From positions 124,001 to 188,000 of the forward strand of contig JBMOMT010000060.1 in NCBI GenBank assembly GCA_049324835.1: a stretch of DNA of 64,000 nt, given 5' to 3'. The notes under the pieces are model-generated. The model was not told the origin of the DNA, searched no databases, and saw only the letters and a list, made by a program, of their open reading frames with translations. The position numbers and the translations under genes were made by a program. Positions 1 to 11,608 of this stretch are shown here, piece after piece. The stretch comes from JBMOMT01 sp049324835. Its GTDB lineage: Bacteria; Chloroflexota; Anaerolineae; CAYNKW01. Position 1 is the first letter of the stretch. The number at the start of each line of letters is the position of its first letter.

Positions 1-320
1 AGTTCAATTGGATAATCCTCACAATGGTTGCTGGCGCGGCAGATGCAAAAGTCCATCAACCAGTGATATTGGGCCTGTTCGATGAAATGCTCCACCACCT
101 GCGAGGGCATGACCAGGTTGGTTGGAGGTTCCACGGTCTGGCCCACCTGAATCACCTGCCGCACGGCGCTGTCTCGGGGCAGGTAGATGATGTCGTCGCC
201 GCGGAACAGTCCCCATTCGACCAGGCGACCGAGGGGGGGGAATCTGGTCAGTCCGGCGGCGAACGACGCACCGGGAAAAACTCTCTTTAACAGGTTGACG
301 AACCAGAGCGGGCGTCCCAT
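1..320 (-). CDS. 4Fe-4S-type cysteine-rich protein, N-terminal part (runs off the window)
   Basis: Partial gene whose 3' end lies beyond base 1. The start is taken at the ATG ending at 320, just after the upstream GNAT stop at 338; the frame is also open further upstream, without a better start codon. The visible part begins MGRPLWFVNLLKRVFPGAS and reaches a cysteine cluster, MDFCICRASNHCEDYP, at the window edge. That C-x-C-R...C spacing resembles small Fe-S proteins seen in anaerobic bacteria, so a ferredoxin-like role is inferred, not shown. It is the last visible gene of the long minus-strand unit that starts near 9.0 kb. Confidence 0.6.
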   Translation of the reverse strand, partial: MGRPLWFVNLLKRVFPGASFAAGLTRFPPLGRLVEWGLFRGDDIIYLPRDSAVRQVIQVGQTVEPPTNLVMPSQVVEHFIEQAQYHWLMDFCICRASNHCEDYPIE

Positions 321-337
321 GATGATGTGACCGGCCT

Positions 338-787
338 TTACGTCAGAAATTTGCCGAGCTGCAAAAAGGTCAGTTGGTGGTAATGCCGGCTCAGTTTGCC
401 CTCTACTTTATATCCCAGTCGCTGGTAAAAACGCACCGACGGTGAGCCTTCGAGGGTGCGCAACGAGAGTTTGTGACAGCCGGCCCGGCGGGCCATCTCT
501 TCGAAGCGGGCCATCAACCGTCTGCCGATGCCCTGCCCGCGCCATGGTTGCCCCACCACGATCTCGGAAAGGTGGGCCACGCCGCCTCGAAAATAAAACC
601 TGGCCGCGCCGACCGTCTGCCCATCATGCTCCGCCCTCAGCCAGTGACAGGTCTTGTGCCATTGTGGCGACTCGTTGCCCCAGCGCTCGCGGTCCAGAGC
701 AGCCCATTCTTGCTTCAGAAAATGTCCCACCTCGGCCAACGCGCCTGATCCGATGCACTCGACGATGGTGAATTTCACCTGGCTCAT
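338..787 (-). CDS. GNAT family N-acetyltransferase
   Basis: 149-residue protein with the GNAT fold. The acetyl-CoA pyrophosphate-binding loop RGQGIG is at residues 83-88, and the typical C-terminal FYQRLGYK strand is near 120-127. It should transfer an acetyl group from acetyl-CoA to an amine, but the acceptor cannot be told from sequence. Its ATG overlaps the stop of the preceding M16-like gene by 4 bp (ATGA), so translation is probably coupled. It could act on a peptide or amino acid released by the peptidases encoded upstream, but that is only inference. Confidence 0.85.
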   Translation of the reverse strand: MSQVKFTIVECIGSGALAEVGHFLKQEWAALDRERWGNESPQWHKTCHWLRAEHDGQTVGAARFYFRGGVAHLSEIVVGQPWRGQGIGRRLMARFEEMARRAGCHKLSLRTLEGSPSVRFYQRLGYKVEGKLSRHYHQLTFLQLGKFLT

Positions 788-2121
788 GCCTGAGGCGGCT
801 CCCCGTACGGCCCGGCGATAGCCAGGGCATAGTTCTCCGGGTCCAGGTAGGTTTGGGCTACGGCCTGCACACGCTCGCGCGTGACGGCCCGGATGCGCTG
901 GGGGAATTGGGCCAGGTAATCGAGTCCTAGCCCATAGAGCTCTATCTCGATGAGCGCCCCGGCAACACCGTCGTTTGTCTCCAGGCGCAGGGGCAATACG
1001 CCGGTGAGATAGTCCTGGGCGTCGGCCAGTTCTTCTTCTGCGACCAGCTCATCGCGCAGGCGGACAATCTCGATCAGGATGCTGTCGATCGCCCGATCGA
1101 CAGCATCCGGGGCGACGCCGGCAAACACCAGCCAGGGTCCGGCGCCCAGACCGGCTTCCAGATCGCTGCTGGCGTAATAGGCCAGGCCCTGCCTGTCGCG
1201 AACGTTGGCTCCCAGGCGACCCATGAGCCCTACCTGTCCCAGAATGGCGTTGGCCACGCGGGCAGTATAATAATCGGGGTCGAGACGCGCCAGCCCTGGC
1301 AGCCCCCACACGATGTCGACCTGAGTCTTGTTGTACATGGGCGCCACGCTGCGGCGCACACCGCAGGGTCGCGGCGCAGCGGGAATGTCAGGCGCACCGT
1401 CATCGGCATCATCGCCGGCAGCCTGCCAGCTTCCCAGGGCCGCTTCCAGTTGGGGGATGATCTTTTCGGTTTGTACGTCGCCGACGATAACGATGGCCGC
1501 TGTGCGCGGCCTGTAAAAGCGTTCGTAATGAGCCACCAGGTCGGCGCGCCGGATACGCTGGATGCTGTCCAACGTGCCCTCTGTGCTGCGGGCATAGGGA
1601 TGGCCGGGCGGGTAACACAGGCTACGGAAAACCCTGTCGGCCTTATGCTGGGTATTGTCCTCCAACTGGTGCAGCCAGGTGATGGTCTGGCCGCGCGCCT
1701 TTTGTAACTCGGCCTCCGGAAAGACGGGGTGCTGCAGCATGTCGGCGGTGATCTCGATCAGCAGGGGCAGGTCTTCACTGAGGCTCTTGCCGGAAAAGCC
1801 GGTCAATTGGCTGCTGGCTCCTATATCCAGGCTGGCTCCCACCGACTCGATGGTCTCGTTGATCTCTTGGAAGGTACGGTTGGCCGTGCCGCGCCGGACG
1901 GTGCTTGCCGTCAGCCGGGCCAGTCCGGCCAGCTCGTCGATCTCGTACATGCTGCCGGCTTTTAAATAGCCATGCACGATGGCCGTAGGGCTGGTGTGAT
2001 TCTCTCGCACCAGCACCGTGAGACCGTTGTAAAGAATGTGGCGTGTCACATCGTGCGGGCCGGGAAAAGACAGCAGGCTCCCCGATGCGGCGGCCAGGGT
2101 GGATCCAAAAGCATGCGCCAT
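784..2121 (-). CDS. M16-family peptidase-like subunit lacking the zinc motif
   Basis: 445-residue protein of the insulinase/processing-peptidase (M16) fold. It opens with the family strand ILYNGLTVLVRENHTSP, but at the usual HxxEH position it reads LAGLARLTAS, so zinc binding is lost. The C-terminal half keeps the Arg-Tyr region typical of non-catalytic M16 partners (DRQGLAYYASSDLEAG). In two-subunit M16 peptidases one chain is catalytic and one is not; the catalytic partner here is encoded at 3489-4772. ATG at 2121 is chosen because it follows an AGG-rich site. A TTG two codons upstream would overlap the MFS stop. Confidence 0.88.
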   Translation of the reverse strand: MAHAFGSTLAAASGSLLSFPGPHDVTRHILYNGLTVLVRENHTSPTAIVHGYLKAGSMYEIDELAGLARLTASTVRRGTANRTFQEINETIESVGASLDIGASSQLTGFSGKSLSEDLPLLIEITADMLQHPVFPEAELQKARGQTITWLHQLEDNTQHKADRVFRSLCYPPGHPYARSTEGTLDSIQRIRRADLVAHYERFYRPRTAAIVIVGDVQTEKIIPQLEAALGSWQAAGDDADDGAPDIPAAPRPCGVRRSVAPMYNKTQVDIVWGLPGLARLDPDYYTARVANAILGQVGLMGRLGANVRDRQGLAYYASSDLEAGLGAGPWLVFAGVAPDAVDRAIDSILIEIVRLRDELVAEEELADAQDYLTGVLPLRLETNDGVAGALIEIELYGLGLDYLAQFPQRIRAVTRERVQAVAQTYLDPENYALAIAGPYGEPPQA

Positions 2122-2123
2122 GT

Positions 2124-3434
2124 TCAACCTACCTTTGTGAGTTCATTCGTTGGTCTGGGCTTGTGGATGAGAAGCAGCAGTAACACAGTGGCCAGCAGAC
2201 GGCCCACGCCGGAAGCGATGAATATCGGCTGGTAGCCCCAACGACTGGCCACGACGCCACCCAGCATCGCCCCCAGCGATAGCGCCACCGTCACGACGAT
2301 CTGGTAAAGAGCCGTATAACGCGGGCGGCGATCCGGCGGCGTGAGCACCAGTAAAAAGTTAAAGTTGGCCAGGTTGAAACCGGCCCACAAAAAGCCACCC
2401 AACGCGTTGATCGGGGCTGCGTGCCAGGGCGAACGGGCCAGCATCAGGCCCCAGGGTATCAGCGGGATGAGCAAGCCGGTGAATGCCAGCACCCGACGCG
2501 GCCCCCAACGATCGGCCCACACGCCGAACAGCCGCTGGCCTGGCAACGCCGCCAGGCTGCTCACCACACCCAGCGCCCCGATGACTCCCGCGCTGGCTCC
2601 CAAAATTTCGACGATGTAAACATTAAAGAAAGGGCCAGATATATTCAGTGAGAAATTCCACAACGCGCCCACGGCACAAAAGGCGAGGAAGCCCGGATGA
2701 TCGCGCAGGTGTCTGCGCATTGGCATCCTGGGGGCAGGCTCGATGGTCTGAGCATCGGCCGTCGTGGCGGGCTCTTGAATGTGGGCAAAGGCCCAAGTCG
2801 AGGCCATGCCTACGGCAAAAGCCAGACTCATCGCCAGTTGATAGCCGGCCAGACCGCCGGTGAAGGTGATCAACAACCCTACCAGATAGGTGACCACCAT
2901 GCCGACGATGCCCATGGCCATGTTACGCGCGGCGAAAAAACGGCCCCGCCACGCTACGGGCACGATATCTGCGGTGAGGGAGACCCAGGCCGGCAGCGCC
3001 ACGTTGGCCAGGGCCACCCGCAACACGGCCAGTGTGATGAGCGCGTGAACGGCCAGCGGGCCGTGGAAGGCCAGCGGAACCATCGCTGCGGCCAGCAGCG
3101 CCAGCCGGGCCACGCCGCCGCCACTCACCAGGCAGATGCGTTTACGATGGCCCCATCGCTCGACGATGGCCGCCCCGGATAACAGCACCAGCGCCGCGCT
3201 CAGGTTGGAAAACGCGTCCATGAGGCCGATCTGGGCGCGACTGGCGCCCAGCGCCAGGGCAAAGAGCGGCAGGTAAGCCAGAACTGTCGAGTCGCTGGCG
3301 TTGGCCAGGACACCATCCAGCCAGAACCAACCCAGATTGAGCTGCACTGTCGGCGACAATGCCGCTGCCCAGTGGCCACCCATCACCAGCGGGAGCGCAC
3401 CCTGCCGCAGTGACTTCCAGATTGAACGTTCCAT
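2124..3434 (-). CDS. MFS transporter
   Basis: About 436 residues with roughly 12 hydrophobic segments and the loop 2-3 signature region (ALGASRAQIGLMDAFSN, then VERWGHRKRICLV). It is an inner-membrane secondary carrier of the major facilitator superfamily; the substrate is unknown. ATG at 3434 is preferred; an in-frame TTG lies six codons upstream. It lies between the two M16 subunits, which is unusual because such pairs are normally adjacent. A role in exporting or importing peptides handled by the neighbouring peptidases is possible but unproven. Confidence 0.85.
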   Translation of the reverse strand: MERSIWKSLRQGALPLVMGGHWAAALSPTVQLNLGWFWLDGVLANASDSTVLAYLPLFALALGASRAQIGLMDAFSNLSAALVLLSGAAIVERWGHRKRICLVSGGGVARLALLAAAMVPLAFHGPLAVHALITLAVLRVALANVALPAWVSLTADIVPVAWRGRFFAARNMAMGIVGMVVTYLVGLLITFTGGLAGYQLAMSLAFAVGMASTWAFAHIQEPATTADAQTIEPAPRMPMRRHLRDHPGFLAFCAVGALWNFSLNISGPFFNVYIVEILGASAGVIGALGVVSSLAALPGQRLFGVWADRWGPRRVLAFTGLLIPLIPWGLMLARSPWHAAPINALGGFLWAGFNLANFNFLLVLTPPDRRPRYTALYQIVVTVALSLGAMLGGVVASRWGYQPIFIASGVGRLLATVLLLLLIHKPRPTNELTKVG

Positions 3435-3488
3435 GCTGCCTGCCAGTCTCAATGGGGCGAGCCTGGTGCCCAGAGGTGCTCCAAAGTG

Positions 3489-4772
3489 TCAGGCCTCTGG
3501 CGCGAACCAACCGATGGTGCGGTTGGATGGTTTGAGGTAGGTCTGCGCCACACGCTGCACATCTTGCTGAGTGACTGCTGAAAGGTTCTGCAAAAAAGTC
3601 GACAGCCGCCGGTAGGATTCTACCAGCTCCATGCGTCCCAGCCAGTAGGCGCGATTGCTGACGCTTTCATTGGCGAAAACAAATTGGGCGCGCGCCTGCT
3701 TGAGCGTTTTGGTCAACTCATCACCGGACACCGGTTCGTCGATGACCCGCTGGGTCTCGGTCAGCATGGCCGCCTCTACCTCCTCCAGCGTGCGACCGGC
3801 GCGCACCGTGGCAGAAAAGGAAAACAGGCCTGGGTCCAGGTTGCCGCCAAAGCTGCTGCCAACCGAGCTGGCCAGCTCGGTCTCGACCAGGGCGCGGTAA
3901 AGCCGCGCGCTCTTGTTGGTCACGGATGGACTCGAAAGGCTCATGGGTTTGGCCCCAGAGAGCACCGCATCCAGCACGAGCAGCGGGTAAAAATCGGTAT
4001 GGCAGGAATCTGGCACGTGATAGACGGCCTGGAAATAGGCTGTGGTGCCCGGCTGACGCAGCGTCACACGGCGTTCGGCCCGCTGGGGCGGTTCGACGAT
4101 GCCCATCGGCGGCGGTGGCGGCCCGGCGGGGATAGGCCCAAAATGGGTTTGAATCGAGGCCATCATGGCCGCTGTCTCGAAATCGCCCACCACGGTCAGA
4201 ATGGCGTTGTGCGGGCCGTAATAGGTGCGGTAATGCTGCCACAGATCGTCGCGGGTGATGCGTTGTAAATCCTCGCGCCAGCCGATCACCTGGTGGCCGT
4301 AAGGATGCACCCGGAAAGCAGCGGCGGCCACCTCTTCGTAGAGCAAAAAGGCAGGCGAGTTTTCTGCCCCCTGCCGCTCGGAAAGGATGACCGTACGCTC
4401 GGATGTGACCTCCTGCGGATCGAACACCGAATTGGCCATGCGGTCGGCCTCGATGCGTAACCCCAACTGGATACGATCCGCAGGCAACGTCTCAAAGTAG
4501 ACGGTCTGGTCTTGCGACGTAAAGCCGTTGAGCACGCCGCCGTTTTTGTTCACCAGGCGCATGATCTCACCCTTGGGAAAGGCTGGCGTGCCCTTGAACA
4601 TCATATGCTCCACCCAATGCGAGATGCCGGTGAGGCCGGGCCGTTCGTTTCGCCCGCCGACACGATACCAGACCCAGCAGGTGGCTACCGGCGCGGTGTG
4701 CACCTCTTGCGACAGCACCGTCAGGCCGTTGTCCAACACTGTGCGAGTGACATGGTCCGCGATATGACTCAT
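3489..4772 (-). CDS. M16-family zinc peptidase, catalytic subunit
   Basis: 427-residue zinc peptidase of the pitrilysin/processing-peptidase family. The inverted zinc motif HWVEH is at residues 52-56, and the third ligand region ERTVILSER follows at about residues 125-133, close to the family spacing of 76. The start is fixed by a 4-bp ATGA overlap with the M20 gene (ATG 4772-4770, stop 4771-4769). A much longer open frame upstream is an artefact of overlapping coding sequence. It probably degrades peptides together with the non-catalytic M16 chain encoded further down the unit. Confidence 0.93.
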   Translation of the reverse strand: MSHIADHVTRTVLDNGLTVLSQEVHTAPVATCWVWYRVGGRNERPGLTGISHWVEHMMFKGTPAFPKGEIMRLVNKNGGVLNGFTSQDQTVYFETLPADRIQLGLRIEADRMANSVFDPQEVTSERTVILSERQGAENSPAFLLYEEVAAAAFRVHPYGHQVIGWREDLQRITRDDLWQHYRTYYGPHNAILTVVGDFETAAMMASIQTHFGPIPAGPPPPPMGIVEPPQRAERRVTLRQPGTTAYFQAVYHVPDSCHTDFYPLLVLDAVLSGAKPMSLSSPSVTNKSARLYRALVETELASSVGSSFGGNLDPGLFSFSATVRAGRTLEEVEAAMLTETQRVIDEPVSGDELTKTLKQARAQFVFANESVSNRAYWLGRMELVESYRRLSTFLQNLSAVTQQDVQRVAQTYLKPSNRTIGWFAPEA

Positions 4773-5980
4773 GCCTTTTCCTTTCCCAGCTCCAGGGCCA
4801 GCCCCATGTAACCCAGCATGCCCTCGATCAACAGGTCCAGCGGCACGTTTTCGCGCACGGTGTGCAGCGTGGGCGCTTCTGCCGGCCCAAAGCCGATGGT
4901 GGGGATGCCGGCCGCCATCAGGTGGCCGCCATCGGTGGCAAAGGGCCACACGATCACTTTGACCGGGCGGGCCAGGGTGCGGGCCAGCACCTGCTGGCCT
5001 TTGAGCACCCACGGATCGTCGGCGGCCAGCGCAAAGGAGGGAAAAACCGCCGGCAACGTTTCTTTCTGGCCGGTGTGGGTGCGCAGCTCATGGCTGTAGA
5101 GTGATACCTCACCCTGACTGCCCTCGACCTCGGCCAGGCAGCTCTGCAACAAGGGCTGGAGCTGAGCCAGCACGTCGGCGGCCGTTTCTCCTGGGATGTT
5201 GCGCCAGTCCAGGTGTAGCCGGATTTCCCCCGGCAGCACGTTGCCGCTGCTCTGATCCGAGAGGTACAGCGTGGGCGCCACCGAAGAATGACCAAAGGTC
5301 TCGTCGTGGGCCAGCGGCAGCGATTCCAATCGTTGGATGAAACGGGCCAGCACGGCATGGGGATTCACCCCCTGGCGCGGCACGCTGGCATGCACCGACC
5401 GGCCCCGCACAGTGATCACCGGCTCCACCCGGCCACGGTGGCCGCGAGCCAACTGATTGCTGCTGGCCTCACCCACCACGGCGCAATCGGTGCGCAGGGT
5501 CTGAGCCAGCTTGATGGAGCCCAGCCCACTCACCTCTTCCTGGACGACGGCCGCCACGTAAACGTCGCCGGCAGGGCGGATTTTCTCTCGCGCCAACGCG
5601 CCGACGGCGTGGATCATGGCCGCCAGCGGGCCTTTCATATCCGCAGTGGCCCGGCCCCATAGCCGGCCATCGTGAATCTCAGCGCCGAAGGGTGGATATA
5701 ACCAGTCGGCGGCGTCACCGGGATCGACGTGATCCATGTGGCCGTTAAACAGGATCGAGCGCCCACTGCTCTGGCCGCGCAGCAGGCCGATGACGTTGCC
5801 CCACTCGTCGATCCAGACCTCGTCGTAGCCCAGGCGCGCCATCTCGTCGTGTACGAGGTTGGCCACCGGGCCTTCTTCGCCGGGCAGGCTGGGTGTGCGG
5901 ACGATCTGTTGACAAAAGGCGATCAGTTCGGCGCGATAACGCGCCGTGAGAGCGGTCAGTGTCTCGTGCAACTCTTGCAC
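4769..5980 (-). CDS. M20-family metallopeptidase (YgeY/ArgE-DapE type)
   Basis: 403-residue di-zinc hydrolase of the M20/M28 group. Metal ligands are visible: GHMDH at residues 80-84, the bridging Asp in ATADMKGP near 114, the general-base pair QEE near 148-149, GEAS further on, and a late His in PTLHTVREN. The closest recognisable type is the YgeY/ArgE-like deacetylase-dipeptidase, so it likely removes an acyl or amino-acid group from an amino acid or small peptide. The start is a GTG at 5980 preceded by GAGGGGG. It lies in a peptidase-rich unit and is translationally coupled to the M16 gene. Confidence 0.9.
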   Translation of the reverse strand: MQELHETLTALTARYRAELIAFCQQIVRTPSLPGEEGPVANLVHDEMARLGYDEVWIDEWGNVIGLLRGQSSGRSILFNGHMDHVDPGDAADWLYPPFGAEIHDGRLWGRATADMKGPLAAMIHAVGALAREKIRPAGDVYVAAVVQEEVSGLGSIKLAQTLRTDCAVVGEASSNQLARGHRGRVEPVITVRGRSVHASVPRQGVNPHAVLARFIQRLESLPLAHDETFGHSSVAPTLYLSDQSSGNVLPGEIRLHLDWRNIPGETAADVLAQLQPLLQSCLAEVEGSQGEVSLYSHELRTHTGQKETLPAVFPSFALAADDPWVLKGQQVLARTLARPVKVIVWPFATDGGHLMAAGIPTIGFGPAEAPTLHTVRENVPLDLLIEGMLGYMGLALELGKEKA

Positions 5981-6075
5981 AATTTTTATCCCCCTCGGCA
6001 GTTCGAGTTTTCGGCGAGTTTACCTCGCCGCCCAACTCGAAGCCATGACCGGTCTGGGCGATCCGGGACGGATGG

Positions 6076-7521
6076 TTACAGCGGCATGTTGCCGTGTTTT
6101 CTGGGTGGTGAGGGCGTCTGTTTGCTGCGTAAAACTGCCAGCGCGCCTACCAGCCGGCCACGGGTTTCCCCAGGCCGGATGATTTGATTGATCAGGCCGG
6201 CCTCGGCAGCTTCGAAGGCTGGCCTGTCGCCGAGCCGAGCCCACGGCCAGGCAAAGGTCAGATCGGCGGTGCGTCCCGGACAGCCCAGGGCTGCGTACAG
6301 GCTGCCGGATAGACGATGCGTCACCACGGCGATGCGCGGCACTGTGGCCTCGGCGTAGGCAAAGGCCAGGCGCGCCGCATGGCGCACCAGGCCGCGCCTG
6401 GCCTGGTCTTTGTCGGCGGCAAAGCCGGGTGCATCGATCAGCGTGATCAGTGGGATGTTAAAGGCGTCGCACAGGCGCACCAAACGGGCCACCTTGTCGC
6501 TGGCATCTATTCCCAGCCGGCCATCGGTTTCTGCCGATTGCCAGGCCACCACGCCCACGGTGTGACCACTGAGCCGGGCAAAACCAACCACGATGGCAGG
6601 GGCAAAGTGGCGGTGCAGCTCGAAAAAGGTGTCCCGGTCGAAGAGATGGCCGAGCAGACATCGGGCTTCAAGAGGCGAGAAATTGGCGGTGGACAAGAGC
6701 GCGTCGAGGGTGTTGCCGTCTGGTTCGAGGTCGGGGTTGGACGGTGCAACGGGTGGCGCCTGGCGATTGCTGGTGGGCAGGTAACTCAACAGCCGTCGGC
6801 AGAGTGTGAGAGCCTCGGTCTCGTCGTCGGCGACCAGGTGGGCCACGCCGCTCATGCTGGCGTGGGCCATCGCCCCGCCCAGCGTCTCAAAATCGACCTC
6901 TTCGCCGGTGACGGTACGGATGACATCGGGGCCGGTGATGAACATGTGGCTCAATCCACGCACCATGACGATGAAATCGGTCAGGCCAGGTGAGTAGACC
7001 GACCCCCCGGCGCACGGGCCGAGCATCAGCGAGATCTGGGGCACCACGCCGCTGGCCTGGGTGTTGCGCCAGAACAGATCGGCGTAACCGCTCAGGCTGC
7101 GCACCCCTTCCTGGATGCGTGCGCCCACCGAGTCGTTGAGGCCGATGATCGGGTGGCCGCTTTGCAGGGCCAGTTCCATGACGCGGGCTACCTTGAGGGC
7201 CTGAGCTTCGGAGAAGGAGCCGCCAAAGACGGTAAAGTCCTGGGCATAGACGCACACCAGGCGGCCATCGACTGTGCCCGCGCCGGCGACGACGGCGTCG
7301 CCTGGCACGCGCCGCCCGGCCATATCGAAATCGGTGGCGCGGTGGGTCAGGTAGGGGTCTAGTTCCTGAAAGCTGCCCTGGTCCAGGAAACGGTCGATGC
7401 GCTCACGGGCGGTGAGCTTGCCCCTGGCGTGCTGGGCGTCGATCTGCTGCCTTCCTCCGCCCTGGCGGGCCTGGTCGCGGTAGGCCTCCAGTTTCTTCAG
7501 GTCATCTGCGGCTAGTATCAT
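6076..7521 (-). CDS. acyl-CoA carboxylase, carboxyltransferase (beta) subunit
   Basis: 481-residue carboxyltransferase of the PccB/MmdA family, which moves CO2 from carboxybiotin to an acyl-CoA such as propionyl-CoA. Recognisable blocks include KLTARERIDRFLDQGSFQE, FGGSFSEAQALKV, the oxyanion loop around GPCAGGSVYSPGLTD, and the terminal RKHGNMPL. It is about 30-40 residues shorter than usual: the stretch normally carrying MGPEGAVNI is replaced by ARLGDRPAFEAAEAGL. No biotin carboxylase or biotin carrier is encoded nearby. It may therefore be a divergent paralogue with altered substrate or activity. Confidence 0.88.
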   Translation of the reverse strand: MILAADDLKKLEAYRDQARQGGGRQQIDAQHARGKLTARERIDRFLDQGSFQELDPYLTHRATDFDMAGRRVPGDAVVAGAGTVDGRLVCVYAQDFTVFGGSFSEAQALKVARVMELALQSGHPIIGLNDSVGARIQEGVRSLSGYADLFWRNTQASGVVPQISLMLGPCAGGSVYSPGLTDFIVMVRGLSHMFITGPDVIRTVTGEEVDFETLGGAMAHASMSGVAHLVADDETEALTLCRRLLSYLPTSNRQAPPVAPSNPDLEPDGNTLDALLSTANFSPLEARCLLGHLFDRDTFFELHRHFAPAIVVGFARLSGHTVGVVAWQSAETDGRLGIDASDKVARLVRLCDAFNIPLITLIDAPGFAADKDQARRGLVRHAARLAFAYAEATVPRIAVVTHRLSGSLYAALGCPGRTADLTFAWPWARLGDRPAFEAAEAGLINQIIRPGETRGRLVGALAVLRSKQTPSPPRKHGNMPL

Positions 7522-7543
7522 GGTTTTCTCTCTGAGTACAGGC

Positions 7544-8950
7544 TCAATACGCGCCTCGACGGCGTAACACCGCGCCGATGGTGCGCCACAGGATTTTGAG
7601 ATCCAGCAGGAGCGAATAGTTTTTGATGTAGAACAGGTCTTCTTCGGTGTGCAGGTGCAAGGGTTTCTCGGAGCGGCCGTTCACCTGCCACCAGCCGGTG
7701 AGGCCCTGGGGTACGGTGAAGCGTTTGAGCTGCCAGTTTTCGTACCGATCTACCAGCCAGGGCAGTTCGGGGCGCGGCCCCACCAGGGTCATATCACCTT
7801 TGAGCACGTTGAACAACTGGGGCAACTCGTCCAGGCTAAAGGCACGCAGAAAGCGACCCACGCGGGTGACGCGCGGGTCATCGGGGTGTTTGTGGATCAT
7901 GTCGCCTTGGGCTGTGGTGCGGATCATCTCTGCCGAATGTGCCTCGGCGCCTCTGACCATGGAGCGGAATTTGAACATCCAAAAGAGCCGGCCGTTTTCT
8001 CCCATACGCTGCTGTTTGAAAATGACCGGTCCGGGCGAGTCGAGTCGGATGGCGAGGGTGATGAGGCCCATCAACGGCAGGCTGACAAGGGTCAGGACGC
8101 TGCCCACCACCAGATCGAAGGCTCGCTTGACCAGCCGTTGGGTATCGGTCAGCACCGGCTCGCGCAGGGTGATGAGTGGCATGCCGCCGAAATCCTCCAC
8201 GGCTGCCCGCACAAAGACCAGATTAAAATAATCCGGTACCACGCGGATGTTCACCGGTGTCTGCTGCAGGGCATAGGTAACCGCTGCCAGTCGCTCGTGA
8301 TCTCGCAGGGGCAAGGCCAGCACCACCTCGTGAACGTCCAGTTGCTCTACCAGCCGGGGAGCATCCTGCGGTGTACCCAGAACGGGCAGACCGTTTTCGC
8401 GCAATTGGGGGTCATCGTCCAGGTAACCCACCACCTCCAGGCCTACCCAGGCGTAACGGCGGATCGTGGCCGCCACTTCTTGACCCACGGTTCCGGCGCC
8501 TACGATCAACACCCGCCGCGACTGATCGCGGTGGCCACCCTGCCAGAAAAAGATCAGCCGCAGAATCAGCCGCAACCCGACGAGGCAGATCAGGTCGAGG
8601 ATGGCAAAATAGATCACCTGCAAACGAGAGATATCACGAAAGGTAAAGTAGAGCATGCCGGCAAAGATAAACGTGGAAGTGAGAACGGCTGCTACGAGCT
8701 GTTGCAACTCGTCTTTCAGGCGCAGCATACGTTGAGGAGTATAGACGGCATAGATTTGGAACACCACGATCCAGATAGGGATGGCCATCAGGTAGATGTA
8801 GGCGCTGAGTTGGACGCCATAGGGCTTGATGGCGGCTCCCCATGGCAGCCAGAGGCGCGCAATGCCGGAAAGACGCAGGGTCGCTGCCGTGAGAGCCAGA
8901 TCGGTCAGCAGCAACCACAAGGCGAAACGCAGACTAGAGCGCTTCAGCAT
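7544..8950 (-). CDS. polyprenyl-phosphate sugar-1-phosphate transferase (WbaP/CpsE type)
   Basis: 468-residue membrane enzyme that starts polysaccharide assembly by moving a sugar phosphate from a nucleotide sugar to undecaprenyl phosphate. The N-terminus has several membrane helices, the middle is a Rossmann-like domain (VLIVGAGTVGQEVA), and the C-terminus is the bacterial sugar transferase domain with KFRSMVRG and DELPQLFNVLKGDMTLVGPR. ATG at 8950 is chosen over earlier in-frame codons because it has a GGGGGAGA site and lies just downstream of the promoter at 8994-9022. It is the first gene of the minus-strand unit. Confidence 0.93.
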   Translation of the reverse strand: MLKRSSLRFALWLLLTDLALTAATLRLSGIARLWLPWGAAIKPYGVQLSAYIYLMAIPIWIVVFQIYAVYTPQRMLRLKDELQQLVAAVLTSTFIFAGMLYFTFRDISRLQVIYFAILDLICLVGLRLILRLIFFWQGGHRDQSRRVLIVGAGTVGQEVAATIRRYAWVGLEVVGYLDDDPQLRENGLPVLGTPQDAPRLVEQLDVHEVVLALPLRDHERLAAVTYALQQTPVNIRVVPDYFNLVFVRAAVEDFGGMPLITLREPVLTDTQRLVKRAFDLVVGSVLTLVSLPLMGLITLAIRLDSPGPVIFKQQRMGENGRLFWMFKFRSMVRGAEAHSAEMIRTTAQGDMIHKHPDDPRVTRVGRFLRAFSLDELPQLFNVLKGDMTLVGPRPELPWLVDRYENWQLKRFTVPQGLTGWWQVNGRSEKPLHLHTEEDLFYIKNYSLLLDLKILWRTIGAVLRRRGAY

Positions 8951-8993
8951 TGAGCCTATCTCCCCCTTTGACTGGATGCGAACGCTGGCAGGC

Positions 8994-9022
8994 ATTATAT
9001 CACAAAGGTACCAGGGCGGCAA
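8994..9022 (-). promoter_or_regulatory. sigma-70-type promoter for the sugar transferase unit
   Basis: On the minus strand: -35 TTGCCG (9022-9017), 17-bp spacer, -10 TATAAT (8999-8994) preceded by TGA (extended -10). It lies about 45 bp upstream of the start codon at 8950. Confidence 0.65.
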
Positions 9023-9047
9023 AGTGGAGGGGCGGCAGCGGGGGTAT

Positions 9048-9076
9048 TTTACTTTTCACTCCAGTTGATATACAAT
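9048..9076 (+). promoter_or_regulatory. candidate promoter for lon
   Basis: TTTACT (9048-9053), 17-bp spacer, TACAAT (9071-9076), about 60 bp upstream of the lon start. It is divergent from the sugar transferase promoter; the two together occupy 8994-9076. No heat-shock CIRCE-type inverted repeat was seen. Confidence 0.45.
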
Positions 9077-9136
9077 AACCTCCAGCCCGATGTGATTTCA
9101 CGTCCGGGAAAGTCAAACAGTTGGAGGCGACAGCCA

Positions 9137-11587
<2,451 letters not shown>

Positions 11588-11608
11588 GTCTACCAGGAGG
11601 GGCAGTAG

